This document shows, in pieces, positions 11,856 to 25,300 of a DNA stretch of 64,000 nucleotides (position 1 is the first letter of the stretch; every line of letters begins with the position of its first letter). The notes beneath the pieces are model-generated. The model made no database searches and was not told the origin of the DNA. It saw nothing but the letters and a program-made list of their open reading frames with translations. Source of the stretch: Cardiocondyla obscurior (lineage: Eukaryota; Arthropoda; Insecta; Hymenoptera; Formicidae); the NCBI RefSeq assembly GCF_019399895.1, contig NC_091870.1, positions 3,182,001-3,246,000 of the forward strand, read 5' to 3'. Both the position numbers and the translations under genes were made by a program.

Positions 11856-14800
11856 AGTTGCGCAAACAACGGTAACGGATTTCTCGAAATTATAACAAGC
11901 GTCGCGTGTTTGAGAATTGTAAAAAAACAAGAAAAAGAAAAAGAAGCCCTCAGTTTTCCCCTCGTTCATTATTATTCTCGCAATATCCAACGAGACTGCG
12001 CTGCCGCGGGTTATTTTATTCTTGGCGTCTGATTCTTTATTACCGCCGTCGAAAATTTGTCTTGGAGGTAAAATTCGTACTTTTCGAAACGAGGAGAAGA
12101 CGTCTTAAGTGTCGGTATATTTTTCGCATAATCCTGCTAAGTGCGCCGTATACCCGGTTAAAAAGCTGTGTAAGCAGACAGCGGCTCGGAAGAGTTGCGT
12201 AACAGATTAGAAGATCGCAAGCGGATTAAAGAACGCTGGGACGACGGGAAAGTCTTCGCCTGATAACGCGGACGGCCAGGCGCGGCGAAGGAGCAGTTTC
12301 TCCATTAGGGTCACGGGTGTAGCACGGGTATCGGGTTAGTAAGCAAGCAAAATGACCAATAGACCGGCGATAAGGGGAGGTGGGTGGAGGATGGGAAAGT
12401 GGGACTTCGATTACCTCGGTGCATTTTCGCCGCACCGATCCTAACACGACCCGGCAGAAGTGGTGACGTCGGGCGGTCATAGGTTACGTACATCACTTCC
12501 GGTATTAACGACAGGTACCTTACCCTACCGCGCGCCCACCCATCGAACGAACGGCCGCAGTCCGGCGGTGGTCGAGTTTTCGGTCTTAGCAAGTCAAATT
12601 TATGCAGATGCCCCGCTCGTCGAAGGCGAACGAGGCGAGGCTGCTCGAAATTTCCAAAGTGCCATTTCGCTTATTCGACCTGGCCGCCTGCGCCCGTTCT
12701 CGAAGGTAACTCGTAAGTTTGGATCGAAGCTGCTTCCCCTCGGAGCGAGAAAGTGCTTGGGAAACGCGGGGCGGATTCCCCGGGTAGAAGTTACCGGGGA
12801 GAATCGCGTCGATTGTTAAATCCTTCGAATGCCGATCGTCCTTGTACCCCCGGGTCTTGATTAATGCCGGCCATTCTACCTTCGTCGGCCCGCCGCCCGC
12901 AGCCAATTGCACCGCGCGATGGTGGTATTATGCAGGATAGAAGTAAATGGTATTTCATTAAGCCGGGAATTGACGCGGAAGAGATATGTTCCTTTTTTTT
13001 TCTATTTTTTTTTTTTACTTTTCTTTATTGGAAAATTTCGAGGAGAAGTCGTTATCTGAAGAATAAATCTTTGTCTCATCGATCGTCTTATTATCGAGAA
13101 GTGTATTTTCGTTGCGCAAGTTTAATTAGCAATTGTAATTAACGCCATGGTAATTATATATTCCGCGAGATAATATTGCAGCTTGTTATTACGACCGTGC
13201 GTTTAGAGTTAAACACGCTTGCGTAATTCTCAGTTTTAGTTTACCGTAAGAATCGCATATAATGCGAGCATAAAGCAGACCGCTCGAGATTAAATATGTG
13301 ATAACATTGATCAGAGAACGGAGAGAGTCCCGTGATATTGATTTACGTGTAATTTTAGGCGGTACTTCGCGTTGCACACATAGACAGCGATCTAACAAGG
13401 CCGTCGATGGATTTTTTCTTTTTTTTTTTTTTTTTTTTCTTTTCCGGTGCAATACCGCCGTTTGCATATTATTCAGTGGCCTGCATCCATAATTTTTTTC
13501 CCCCTCCCCGCCGAATCAATAAGGTCACGTAAGACCGTGACTGTCTCTTTAGGGCCCTCCTCGGCCGTACGCCAAGATCCATCAAGGGCGAGAACGCGAT
13601 ATACGGAGATATCGATCTCCCACACCTACGTCTCGATCGCTTGAATTTTGCACGGTGCACTTACATCGTACATTTACGTACATATCCGTCATTAAATATT
13701 AATCGAACGAATATTAATACGCTTGAATTAACCGCGATATTAAAATTGCGAGCTAAATAGAAACGTTGACCCCATTTTTCGTAAGAGCTAAATATTTATT
13801 TTATCCGGTTATATTTGCGTTTCAAAGGAGTATCGGAAAGAAGAACTTGACCGCGATTTTATTTTATTGCAGTCGGAATAATTGCGGATCAGCGGTGTGT
13901 CGAGTGCATGCGGCGCGTTTCACCGAGGTGCACGCGTAAAGGGGTGCAAGTGATAACGGCCCGAAATTGAAACGCCCGTTGACGTCAGCTCGGTATCATT
14001 AATATTAGCGTATAATTTGCAGAACAATCGCGGGGATTCCGGGGTCGCGCATCGCTCGCGGTGCTTTCCGTCGGCTGAACTCTGCTGAATGCGATACGTT
14101 GATTCGCGCGAAACAAAAATTCGCCGGCGTGTCGGCGATTGTTTGACAGAACAAGGTGGCTCACGCATGGACACGCTTGTTTATTATCGGCGCGGATCGA
14201 TTTGCGCGATTTGAATATATCCCCCGGTTCGTGCCCCGCTTGTTTGTTTGCGCACTAAAACATCGTTGTACGCGATTTTAGCAGCGTTACATTTCACGGC
14301 GTCGCACGTCGCATTTAGACATTGACAGAAATCAAATAAAAAAAAAAAAAATAAATAAATAAAAAATAAAAGTTTGTAAAAGAAGAGAAAATTGAGATAA
14401 ATTTTTTTTTTTAACTTTTTTCCACTCAGATGGGTTTTAAAGACATTAATGCGACTAATAATAATTCAAATATGTCACAGTATTATCATCTCAATTTTCT
14501 AGTCTAAATGAACGATGAGAATAGTCGCGCGAAAATTTATACCGTCATTCAACCCCGTCCACCGATGGGTGGTCTTCATTTTCCAATAATGTTCGCTTAG
14601 CCACGCTCTACCTATGACGCGAGATGTACGACGACCACCAAAACCTTCGTTACCGGAAACAAGATCGTAAAATGCAAATTGCTCGACGATACGCCCCGCA
14701 CGCAGAGGCCGGGCGTGATTGGCCTAAGTAAGCCCCGTAACTCACAATCCTCGTGAGAGTCGATACACGAACGCTGGTTCAAGATGCGTTTCGGTTACCG

Positions 14801-17332
14801 CGAATTCGCAAACGAGCGGATAAATTTCACTCGGCGCTGCCGAGGGGATTTCAGTCGTGAGAGAGATAATTTTTTTTTCTTAACGTACGAAGTTACTTCG
14901 AAGTTATATTCAAAGGGAGTACGACGAGAAATTTTGCGAATGTTTACTCGCTACGGGTAATTGAATTGTCATAGCTTCTAAAACGATTATTTGCAACGGA
15001 AAACTGTCAAAGCGAGCAAAGTGTATCGGTAAGAACTTACAAGATTCAAGCCCGACGTCACCTGGCCTCGGGGCAACATTTGCTCTGAATCGAACGTGTG
15101 TTTTCGTACCGCGTTTGAAACGTGGAAACGTCGCGATGCCGTACGATACGATATCGCCAGATCCTTTGTGTCTCGATAGTATTCCCGGTTGAAGTGGGCA
15201 CAAAGTGGGACAGGAAAACGAGAAGGCGGGCAGCTGGGGTTGTTAGATAGGTAGGTGGAGAGAACGCAAAAAGCGGTGCGGAAGAACCCATGGTAAGCGA
15301 AGCGTTCTTCGATAAAGAACGAGAAACAAGTCGCGCTGCATTCGGGAACTTGTCCCTTTTTGCCAGACGCGAAGGTACTTGAGCGAAATTGAAATAATCG
15401 GGAACCGACGGAAGGCTTGCGCCCATTGTTTTCTCGGTTATGCCGGAAAGAGAGAGAGAAAGAGAGAGAGAGAGAAGCCGGAGAGAATTCGACAGATGCG
15501 CGAAAGAGCAATTGGTTTTTTTTTCCTCCTGTTGATTTTTTTTTATTTTATTACTTTCATTAAACTGTCTCGCGAAACTGATATCCGCAAAGCGCATAAT
15601 AAAACAAATTAGCTGCGCCCTTCGACACGTTTGACTTTTATTTAACCAACCCGTCGTGCTGCTCCGCTATGCCTTCTCTCTCTTTCTCTCTCTTTCTCTC
15701 AACAATTGACGCGCATGTAAAAGCTCTCTTTGCGAGTCGACGAGATTAAACGCGAGAATTGTTCGCGCGCTATTTAAGCGCGTATTGTACGCGGCCGCTG
15801 TATTAGTCGGCGGCGCATACGAGGACTAGAATCGTTTTATTGTCGATATTTAGTTCACGGATCGATACGCCCGGTCGTATGCAACATTGTAACGCTTATT
15901 AGAAAGCGACAAATAAACGTAAGTGACATAATGCAAACATTATCGGATAACAAATCGCCGATCGTTACCAGAGCGTTGAATTCGTCGACCGCGAAGAAAC
16001 TTTTGCCTTTTCCAGCTTCTGAAATAACCGTAACGTCGAATATAGCGAATAGTATTTTTCCGTTCTACATGAAAATACAGTTTTCGACGGGTTTCAGCTC
16101 GAAAACAGACGTGACGTGTAAAATCTATTCCGATATACATTTATCATTCGAATACGTTTGTGTGGAGGTAAAAAAAAAAAAAAACTATAAAGTCGCTCGT
16201 TCAATTTATCATAACGTTGTACAGTATCTTTTTATATTTTATTTTCTTTTTTTATTCTTTTGGAAGTTGGAAATTGCAAAAGAGAAAATCTCTTTTATTT
16301 TGGAAAGAGATTTTTACACATTGTTACACGTTTGTTAATTTTAAGATAATATTCCTTGAACTCGGACGTACTTTGAAGTATAATTACGGTACGCGAATTT
16401 GATTTTCTGAATTTGCGTTTCGCCGAAAGTTACACGTTGCTGAAAATTCTTCGATCGATTACTAAAGTAAAGAATTAAAAGTCTCCGAATTCAAGTGAAA
16501 ACTTGTGGCGTTTGCACGTTTTAATCACCCATCATTGTGAAAATATATGTATACCACTCCGCGACGTACACAATTTGTGTAATTAATACGTATTGCGAAA
16601 CAATGATCACAATTTGCCGAACTTGATATGAATCTAATTGAAAACCGGTTGCGCCGAAGGAATGTAATTAGGGCAAAATTAACGTGCAACCGCCTACAAA
16701 ACTTTTAATCGTTTATTAAATATTACTTATAACCCGCTTGTTCGATGCAGCAGCCAGGGATGTGTATAATCATACGCATTATCGCGTGAGCCAAATTTGA
16801 ACTAAAATCACAATTTCGTGAACAAAGTCCGACCCGCAGAGCTGCAAATTGCACCCTGCAAATCCGATTCTGCATCGAACAATGCATATTTGATTACAGG
16901 ATCCGCGCGCCCGGCCCCGCGAAATTGCTAAAGTTCCTCACATTTTATTCGACTGATTGTCAGACGAATTTTCCGTGACTTAACATCGCTTTCACGCGAC
17001 CGCGGTTCGGTTTCATTAATACTTGGAATAATTACCGGACACGCTCGCGAGTGCTTCGGTGGAAGTCTCTCCGATTCCTCGTTAATAATTAATTCTAATT
17101 AAATCATAGTTCTATCGCGTTTTTGAATTTTTTTTAACCTAATTGGCCGCTGATGGACGGCAACTACCTTCGCGATTAAATGCAATAATTAAAAAAAATT
17201 TTTTTTTTTTTATTTTATTTCTTTACCAAGGCCAACGCGCGGATTCTGAGGATGGGCGATGTTAAATGGAAATTTTTCGATTTGGAGAGAAATTTTGGTT
17301 ACTCTAATATCTACTTCTTCTTAAATCGACAG

Positions 17333-17387
17333 GTGAACAACGCAACAGCGAGGGTACAAACGAAAAAACCGCCGACGGTGCCGAACG
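17333..17387 (+). CDS. Rbfox1: Rbfox1 exon closing the RRM (VNNATARVQT...)
   Basis: This 55-nt exon enters in phase 0 and leaves in phase 1. It encodes VNNATARVQTKKPPTVPN plus the first base of the next codon. VNNATARV is the last beta strand of the RBFOX RRM and its immediate extension, and it follows directly on RKIE from the 93-nt exon. The acceptor is CGACAG and the donor is AACG|GTAAGT, a near-perfect consensus. The residues after ARV are the start of the linker and match the vertebrate protein only loosely (there, an Asn/Lys-rich stretch). Confidence 0.95.
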
Positions 17388-18518
17388 GTAAGTGGGTTCA
17401 AACTTTCTTATCACTTTTATCTTCCCTCCCGTAACTTTCGCTCCTCGGAGCTTCCCCCTTCTCCCCCCGAAGTCGCCTGATACAACTTAAACGCCCCGAG
17501 CTACGACAGGGCTCCATTAGCGCTTAAACATCGTATATGGAGCATCGTCCCGCCGTCATATTATCGAATTATGTATGGGCAAAAATATTGAAGGCGGAGG
17601 TATTTCGCGAGGAGGAGATCTAAGCGGATATAATTCGATTAAAACTTTAAATCATTTTATCCGTAAACAGTGTTAAGTTTTCCAACTGGAATTCTGCCGC
17701 GTCGCTGGGAGAGAAAAGTTTCTCTCCTTCTTCATCGCGAGATTTAATTCAAGTATTATATGATATTGATGTGAATTATGCTCGAGGGTATTTCGTGCGT
17801 GAAATTGGAGTTCACGGAACGCGGCTGAAGCGCACGATAGAAAAATACAACCGTGCTTTTGAAAGCGGTCCGTGGAAATGGCCGATTGCGCGTATTGCTC
17901 ACGCGGGGGACGACGGTCTATCGTATGAAATAATAAAAAAATACAGCCCGTATATCATTTCTATCACGTACGAGCTATCCCTGCACAAACGTCGAGCGTA
18001 TTTTCCCGATGAATATTGCGGGAAATATACATTTTCGCCGATATAAAGGCGCAAAAGTCTTTCCCTTATTGCGGAAGAATAAGACGATGGCAAGCTTCGC
18101 AGAGCGCTTTAAATTCCACGACTCTCTCTTTTGCGCGCCTCTTTCACCGCGCTCTTGCTGCGGGAAATTTGCTCAATGTAGGCGGACAAAAATATTCTAT
18201 ACGGTTACACATATACATGTATACGTATGGTACGTGTATTTTATGTTTCAAGAATATTTGGTTTAGCTAAATTTAAAATTCAAATTCAATATTGGAAAAA
18301 TGTATGTGCATATTTACATGGAAAATCTTGGGCGTAAAGAGAGTAAGTTTATTGTCTGCAATGTTTTATTTATCGCTTCGAATCGACAATAGAATATCAA
18401 GTGAAATTAGTCGGTTTTATTTAATTTGCGAGAATTACGGAACTCGGCCTGATTTTTAACTAGTGAACACGTTGCTTTTTCACGATTCTAAGTTAAAAAA
18501 TATAAAAATTCGACTCAC

Positions 18519-18557
18519 CGATTGATGCGCAGCAGCGGAGTTACAGCTACGATGATC
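18519..18557 (-). ncRNA. antisense cluster 1, small exon (39 nt)
   Basis: Read on the minus strand, TGTTACAG precedes 39 nt, followed by the donor G|GTGAGT. The exon contains AACTCCGC and GCTGCGCATC, which are matched in the small exon of cluster 2 (32 nt). It follows the 217-nt exon in transcription order across a 179-nt intron. No final exon could be placed downstream. Whether it is coding is unknown. Confidence 0.5.
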
Positions 18558-18736
18558 CTGTAACATAAAAATAAAATTTTTAATGTAGAGGTGCTGAAAA
18601 TAATTTCCAATGCTTAAAAAAAAATTTATTCGCGCTTCTAAGTAGCTTATAAATTAAATAATAAAAAATAAAAAAAGTTATTCGTAATCAAAACGGAAAA
18701 TTAATAATTTTGTTCTCGTAAAAAATTGATATTTAC

Positions 18737-18953
18737 CCTAAAGTTGCTCCGCTGAAGCAGGATGCCTTTCCGAGGCCTCCTCCTCCACTCAGATGGGACG
18801 TGACGAGTCATCCTTCCGCGTAGGACACTCGCGACACCCCGGAAAAATTAATATCGCGCGGCACTTTTCTGCGGCACTCCCGAAAAAAACCCGACGAACC
18901 GGTTCGTTTATCATATGTTCGGCGATAACGGCACATTCCCTTCCTTTCTTGAT
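18737..18953 (-). ncRNA. antisense cluster 1, larger exon A (217 nt)
   Basis: On the minus strand the acceptor is TATGTTTCAG and the donor is AGG|GTAAAT. This exon and its downstream intron are a tandem duplicate of the neighbouring unit (exon 19132-19373). The duplicated exon ends in a purine-rich core shared with cluster 2. The frame equivalent to the open one in exon B is broken here by indels and a TGA. A conserved protein is therefore not supported, and I favour a non-coding or decayed transcript. Confidence 0.55.
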
Positions 18954-19131
18954 CTGAAACATAAAAGTTAAAACTTTAATGTAGGAGTGCTGAAAATAAT
19001 TTTCAATGCTTAAAAAAAATTTTATTTGCGTTTCTAAGTATTTTATTAATTAAATAATTAAAAATATAAAAAATTATTTGTAATCGAAGGAGGAAATAAT
19101 TAATTTTGTGTTCGGAAAAAGCGATACTTAC

Positions 19132-19373
19132 CCTGGGGTCCCTCCGACGAAGCAGGATGCCTTTCCGAGGCCTCCTCCTCCTCTCAGATTGTCGTGCAGT
19201 CATCTCCCGCGGACAGGATACTCGCGAAACGCCCGGAAAAATTAATATCGCGCGATACTGTTTAGCGGCACTCCCGAAAAAACCCGACGAACCGGCTGCG
19301 GTTCGTTTAGTATATTCGGCGACGACGTATATTCGGCGACGACGGTACATTCGCTTCCTTTCTCGATCTTAAT
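19132..19373 (-). ncRNA. antisense cluster 1, larger exon B (242 nt)
   Basis: On the minus strand the acceptor is CTGTTTCAG and the donor is CCCCAG|G|GTAAGT, a consensus site. One frame is open across the exon and carries a basic segment, RRRRPRKGILLRRRDPR. The tandem copy (exon A) does not keep that frame. The intron to exon A is 178 nt. A short local duplication (TATTCGGCGACGACG twice) lies near the acceptor side. Confidence 0.6.
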
Positions 19374-19659
19374 CTGAAACAGAAAAATAAGTTTTACAAT
19401 TAACATTTGCAGATTAGTCGGTTGATCAATTATCTACGCGACGAGATTGTACCAATGATGCGAGTTACTACGTAATGTAAAGTAAATCAAGCAATAGATA
19501 CATCAAAAGAACGAATATTAACCTTCCTAGGTACGATACACGCAGTATTATCCTTCCCGAAAGTTAAATTCCTGATAGCGAAGACCTTACGATGTTTGTT
19601 TAGTGCGGACTAAGCTGCGCTCTACCTGCGCGCTCGACAATCACGTGAACACCGCGCGA

Positions 19660-19750
19660 CAACACGCAACGTACGCCGCTAGCGCTCGCTGCGACCTTAA
19701 AGACATGACGTCACATTGCGTGAATCACGTACGCCGCTGGCGCTCGCCCG
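19660..19750. repeat. short direct repeat with a CRE-like site
   Basis: ACGTACGCCGCTAGCGCTCGC recurs about 58 nt later with one change (A to G), and a perfect CRE palindrome TGACGTCA lies between them at 19706-19713. It sits in the first intron of the antisense cluster. A regulatory role is possible but unproven. Confidence 0.5.
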
Positions 19751-19957
19751 CGCCCGCTACGCAACAATGACCTTCTGCCCAAAACAATTCGTACGGAATA
19801 TTACACGTGCTATTACACTAAATCCGGTACGGGTTATTAATTGTTCAATATCAAGTCCGGAGCTTGGTCGAAAAGAGCCTACGCCGATCGTTCGTCACTC
19901 ATGATAATCGTCCCGAAAAAGCGTCTAGAATTATCGCGCAAATGAGAATACACTTAC

Positions 19958-20100
19958 TTCGCAGGGATAAAAGCTGCCCGCGACTGCTTCGTGCGTACGG
20001 AGCAGTCCTCGGAGAAGCAATATGTCGACGAGTCGCATCTTCGCTCGTCAAATTCGAGTATTACCGCCGGTATATGTGGAGCACCTCGTGTCTGTACCTT
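19958..20100 (-). ncRNA. antisense cluster 1, probable first exon (5' end uncertain)
   Basis: On the minus strand, CCTGCGAA|GTAAGTG is a consensus donor at 19957. The sequence before it is GC-rich, has no clear acceptor and merges into a GC-rich, CT-rich block to about 20220, which looks like a promoter. A minus-strand frame is open from 20217 through this donor. The next acceptor is exon B, 584 nt away. The upstream limit is a guess. Confidence 0.4.
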
Positions 20101-22266
20101 CCGTCCTCGAGCGCGAGTGAGAGAGTGAGCTCCCCGCTGCGCCCGCTCGCTCCTTCCCCACCCTAGCGCTCTACCTTTCCCCCACCCCAGCGCCCTCGCT
20201 CGTCTCTCTCTCTGCACGTATGTACGTACTCCAGCGCGCCGTAAAAGATTTTAAAATTTATATACCGATTATTACGTGGAATATTATATTGAATATTAAT
20301 TTCCGTACACCGCGAATTTTTAACTAACGAATACGTAGCGATATTCACCAATTAAATCAATTATTTGTACTTAATGTAATCAGCCTAACAAAATGAATAC
20401 AGTTAACGTTCTAACGTATATATAAATTACGTTTAACGAAACGAGAAGCGTTTAATGTAACGTATGAGATATTTACGTGCATCCGTAGTTTATTGCTGAA
20501 TTTTATTAAATATAAAACTGTTTTCTTCAATGTAAAAGAAGCAAGAGCGAATATAGCGCGCGGCTCTGTAATGTACAGCTCTTAATAAATATTTCGTGTA
20601 AAATGTTTTTGTTATATCATAACGAGTTTCGTATTATACTCACGTTCGTTATGAGCGCGGCGCGTAATGCCAGAGAACTGGATTTTAAACTAAATCTAAC
20701 CCCGCGGTCCGGTCGCATAGCCCGATTTAAATTGCGGCTTAATCCGGATTATCTGACGAACCACCAGCTGCGAAGAGGAACACGTTGCAAATATGCGGTA
20801 TTACGTAACCGGTTACTGCTCAAATAGGCTCCTCGCTGATTACACTGTGAAGTCCTTCAGTCTGTCAGATACCTCTAGGTCATAGTTAATATGCAGAAGC
20901 TCCGCAAAACTCTCCAAAACTAGGATATTTGTAACATTACGCGAATCTCACAAAGTGATTAATTTTCACGAAAGTAATTTTCAAGTGAATGTTCTAAAAT
21001 AATGTGAAACGGAGTCAAGTTATATAATTCTCTTGCTCAGATGGAAGAGTTGACGTGCATTGCCATAAATTAAATTAAATTAATTAGAATTAAATATATT
21101 CGATAATAAGAATTAAATAAAAAGAATTCTGTTGTAGTAGGCAATGATAAAAAAAAAAGAAATTTACAAATTCTTCAAAGCTTTTTAAAAGCCGACGTAA
21201 ACGATGGACGACTTTGTTACTTCTGTCACAACTCTTCCGCATATCGCATGTAAATCTTTTTTAAGAGAGCTAGCCGAGATTTACGCCGACTTCTACATTA
21301 TGGGTCGAAGCGGTACGACTTATAAATAATCGGCACTTAAAACAGTAATAACGATTGAATACGTGTTGCCAAGTGTTTCCTAACGTGAATGTAATTCTGG
21401 TCGGCGGGCTCTCGAGTCCCACAAAGGACGCCGAATGACGTCCGCGTCGATCGGCACTTCCAATTATAGCCGCATCTATGACAATTTTCGGTCAAGCAGA
21501 AAGAACACGGTGTTTGACCAACGAATCGGTTACATTGCTATTTTATTTTTTTTTCCGCGTTCTTTAAATTTTATTAAATTTCTACCTGAAATACAAATTA
21601 TTTCGTACGTAAACAGCTCTTTGATATTCATTTTAATTTATTACTTCAATAATTCTTGACGGCATCGGAGCTGGTTGGTTCGTCCAATTAATCTCTATCA
21701 TTAACTTTATTACGAAATTGTTCGAAGTTATAATTACGAAAATTTCGCGGTGTCGGAATATCAGTTGCGATGTAACGTTAAACTTAAGTCCACCTCGTGT
21801 TTCGCGTCGCAGTTGCAGTACGCTCGCCCCGGTTTAATTGCGATCAAATCAACAGGACTTCGTGTCCGGCGACTGAATTGATTCTCGCCCACGTCGAGGC
21901 AACGTCCTATCGAGTGACGGCCTGTGTATGCAAGGTTTAACCCTGTACCCACGCACGCGACATGCAATTATTGGAATGCTAAGGCTTGCGCCCTCAGGGC
22001 GAGCTCCGAGAGACGTTAAGATCAATCCGGACCATTTGGCGCGTACAGGTGCGCACGTGGTCACGACGCCTCTAATAACCAATTCGACAACTGTCGATTT
22101 TCGATGGAGTGGAATGGTCGAGACACCCCACACCTCGTAATGGCCTCTCGGCGCTCGACAGATATCGGCGACAGCGTTTGTATCGTTATCAAATGACGTC
22201 CTGACACTTTTCGAATGTTTGTACTTGATTTCCGATCGGTGAACATTTAACGAGACAATTTCCATG

Positions 22267-22268
<2 letters not shown>

Positions 22269-22306
<38 letters not shown>
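22269..22306. repeat. poly(T) tract, 38 nt
   Basis: The longest T run in the window. It could be the tail of an inserted antisense poly(A) retroelement, but no element body or target-site duplication is visible beside it. Confidence 0.95.
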
Positions 22307-22307
<1 letters not shown>

Positions 22308-25300
22308 TTACTAAGCACCGCGATCACATGCAAGAAGAATGGGAGAGTCGCCAAGGAGTCGTGATGAGAAACGTTAATCACTACGAAGAACTGTGGAATC
22401 TTATTCCTCGCGTTTCTACGAGTGGAAAGTTTAAAACGCGAGATAAATGATAAACGCGACATTTAAGTTTTGTTCCACGAACTCTTATCGTAAATTTTCA
22501 GATGTTGATAATGCGAAAAAAATAAATGCCTAAAACGTACGTGAATGAATTGAGCGCGGGCGATTAATTTCTCATTACGCTATTTCTGTGCAAGAAAACG
22601 AGAAATCAGCGTGGCACGTAGGAAAGTTCCTTCGATCTAATTTACGTACGATATTAATTCACACAATTTTTTATATTATTTTTTCGCGTTAATGGTATTT
22701 ATTTAAAAGAACAGTCGATAGCGCTGCTACGCGGTTTACAATCACGCAGTTAATCGCATGCATCTCGAATCGACCCAATTGGAAAAGTGGCACACGTCTA
22801 ATTATAGAGAAAATTTATTGGGCGGCAAATATAACTACCACAATCCGTCTCATTACAGAGTCATTAATTTTCGCTCGGGTACTAATGTACCATTTAAAAA
22901 TAAGTCATTATTTCTGTCCTGCTGACGTGAGCGGGGTCTCGTGAATATTTGAGCGAGCACACCGTGGCTTTCCGAACCGATCTGGATCTCGCTATGCCAG
23001 AAAAGCGAGTGGTCGTGTAATTTCAAGATTATCTCCGCTGTTAAGATAGGAACCAGTGATTTTAACGGCATTCCACATTTCCGGGTGGTTATTAAAACTA
23101 TGTACGTAGCGAGCGCGCCTCATTCTCGCCGGTACAAAACTGCAAATTTATTTTGCCGCCGGTCACGCGGCCGGGCTCTTTCTTGCTCCCATACTTCACC
23201 GTGTAATACCCCACGTGTGTAAATAACGTTGAAAGGAGTCCGAACAAGTTCCGCCGCGCGTAACCCCGTCGGCCAAGCTTTCCCGGTGGTATATGTTTCC
23301 CCGCCCTTATATATCCCCGGATCGACAGGATTTACAGAAGTCGAGTCATAAAAATTGCATACTTGCCCTCATTCGTCCTACTTTCTCTCGAGCAACGGTA
23401 CACTGCGTGCGGCCGCGTGCACGTGTTCTTTCTCTCACTCTGAATCCTCTTAACTCGGCAGAAAATCCAGCCGGTGTCCGACTTTAATGCCCACCCTGAG
23501 ATAATTTGCACATACATGCGACCAAGTTGAATTTAACAAATATTTAATTACGCGACACTGATTTAATACAACAATAAAACTAAAATAAAACTTTATAAAA
23601 TTTGTTTTGTCTAGAAATTAATTTTTATATACGAGCGTGAATTTCACTCCCGTTTCTCTGTTCCGGATTTCAAAAACCGTTTTCTTTTTCTTTTTCTTTT
23701 TCACGCGCTTTGTCGCGTCAAAACGAGTCAACATTTTTTATTTGTAGTAAGCGTAACGGCGGTGGAGTTTCCTCAATGTCGTCAAAGGGTCCCGCAAATA
23801 TTTAGGATTGCGCCTGACGTTTTCACCCTAATGCTTCGTCTTCTCGGTTTGGCTGCGTTTCACCGCGTTTCCGCTCGCCGGTTTCGTGAGAACAGCCGGT
23901 ACCCGCGGTACGTGATGTCCATAATTTACGCGAAGTCTCGCTGCTCATTAATTGTCGCGTAAATAACGCCCCGCCGCACGGCATGCATACATTTGCGCGC
24001 GTGGCGCGCGCTCTTCGCCCTCTCTTTCGTTTCTCTCAAATCGTGTTACACGCTCCTCTTTTTTCCTCTCTCTTCTTTCGAGCCTCTTCCCGCGGCAAGA
24101 AAAAGGGCAAATGTTACAGCGCATCAAGATATCACACGTAATATCTCACTTCCGCGGGAAGGAACTTCACCCTCGGTTAACTTCGTCGTGAACCTTTATC
24201 CTTTGAAAATTGTCTTTTAAATTGAATGTCTCTTTCTCTCCTTTTATTTTTCTATCTATTTTTGTTATTTTATTATTGCAAATATCTCGGTACTCGGTGC
24301 AGTTTTGTTAAATATTTTTTCCGTCGCATTGTTCCACTTTGTTTCGATAAAAAAAAAAATGTATGAAACATTTGGTACGAGTACATTTTTATTCTCAGAA
24401 GAATAAAGTCTCTCTCGTTTAATAATGGGATTATTATTACTTGGTTAACACCGCAGTCTTCCTGCAATCCGATTTACGGTACTCGCAAAGCGGCGCTATC
24501 GTTGAGGAATATTTTCGCGGGAAAGAAAGAAAGAAAGAAAAAAGAAAAAAAAAAAGAAAAAGAAAGGGGTCACTCTCGTATTTATTTCGCGTGCGACACT
24601 GTTTTCCGAAACTTTTCCGTTCGCTTCTTGCGTCCTCATTTTTCCCGATGCTCAGCGAAGTTCGCCAATTCATCGGCAAGAAATGAGCGCGAGAAGTGGA
24701 ACGAGAAAGTTCGGTCAGCGGTGTCGCGGTGGAGAGGGTGGGTCTTCGTTTTATTAAAAAATTTTATTTTTATTCCCGTCGCGCCCGGCCGTGGCCATAC
24801 CGGCGGTTAATACCGGAAGCCCGGTTTAATGGAATTACAACGTGTTTTATATGCGCGCCAGCGTTTTCGCGCGAGAAATTCGCGGAACGGACGAAAAGCG
24901 GCATAAAAGGGGGTGCCGCTCGCGGACGGGGAGGCGGAATTTCACGCGCCACCGCATAACGTGTTTGCGTAATATTTGCATGATATATTTTCGATACGCC
25001 GACTCCTCCTCCTCCTCCTCCCTTTTTCTCCCCCTCACGAGATCCTATAAGTTTTATGCAAACCGGGGGCGCCATTGTCCGCAACGCGGCCGCGCCCGAT
25101 AAATAAAACCGCCACGAGAAAACCGGGCCCTTGCAGAGGTATGACGGAGGAGCCGGCGTCTATTTTCACGGATCTCGCGTCACGTCTAAAGATGCGCTGA
25201 CCTGATATACCGAAATACCGGGGGAAGGGAAATCACGTTATATACACGCGAGTGTCGCCGAGAACCGTCGCGGAGATGGGGGCGAAGTTCGTGGATTTCT

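Larger units (their letters stand above)
4507..17332 (+). other. intron between the two RRM exons (12.8 kb)
   Basis: It begins with TGCATG and an AT microsatellite only about 20 nt into the intron. Other contents are poly(T) at 6014-6039, GA runs at 7452-7470 and about 11461-11489, a GGAA repeat at 11831-11855, and another GA run near 15449-15476. Several CpG-rich patches (7000-7320, 9480-10040, 12240-12900) have long open frames on both strands, which is expected for CpG-rich sequence with few stop codons. I find no supported gene. Confidence 0.8.

Noticed and set aside
18487..18519. Final exon of antisense cluster 1 starting at an acceptor-like AACTTAG
   Set aside because: The implied intron would be only 31 nt, shorter than is plausible for splicing.
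22269..22306. Poly(T) as the tail of an inserted retroelement
   Set aside because: There is no recognisable element body and no target-site duplication on either side; similar T runs occur all over the window.
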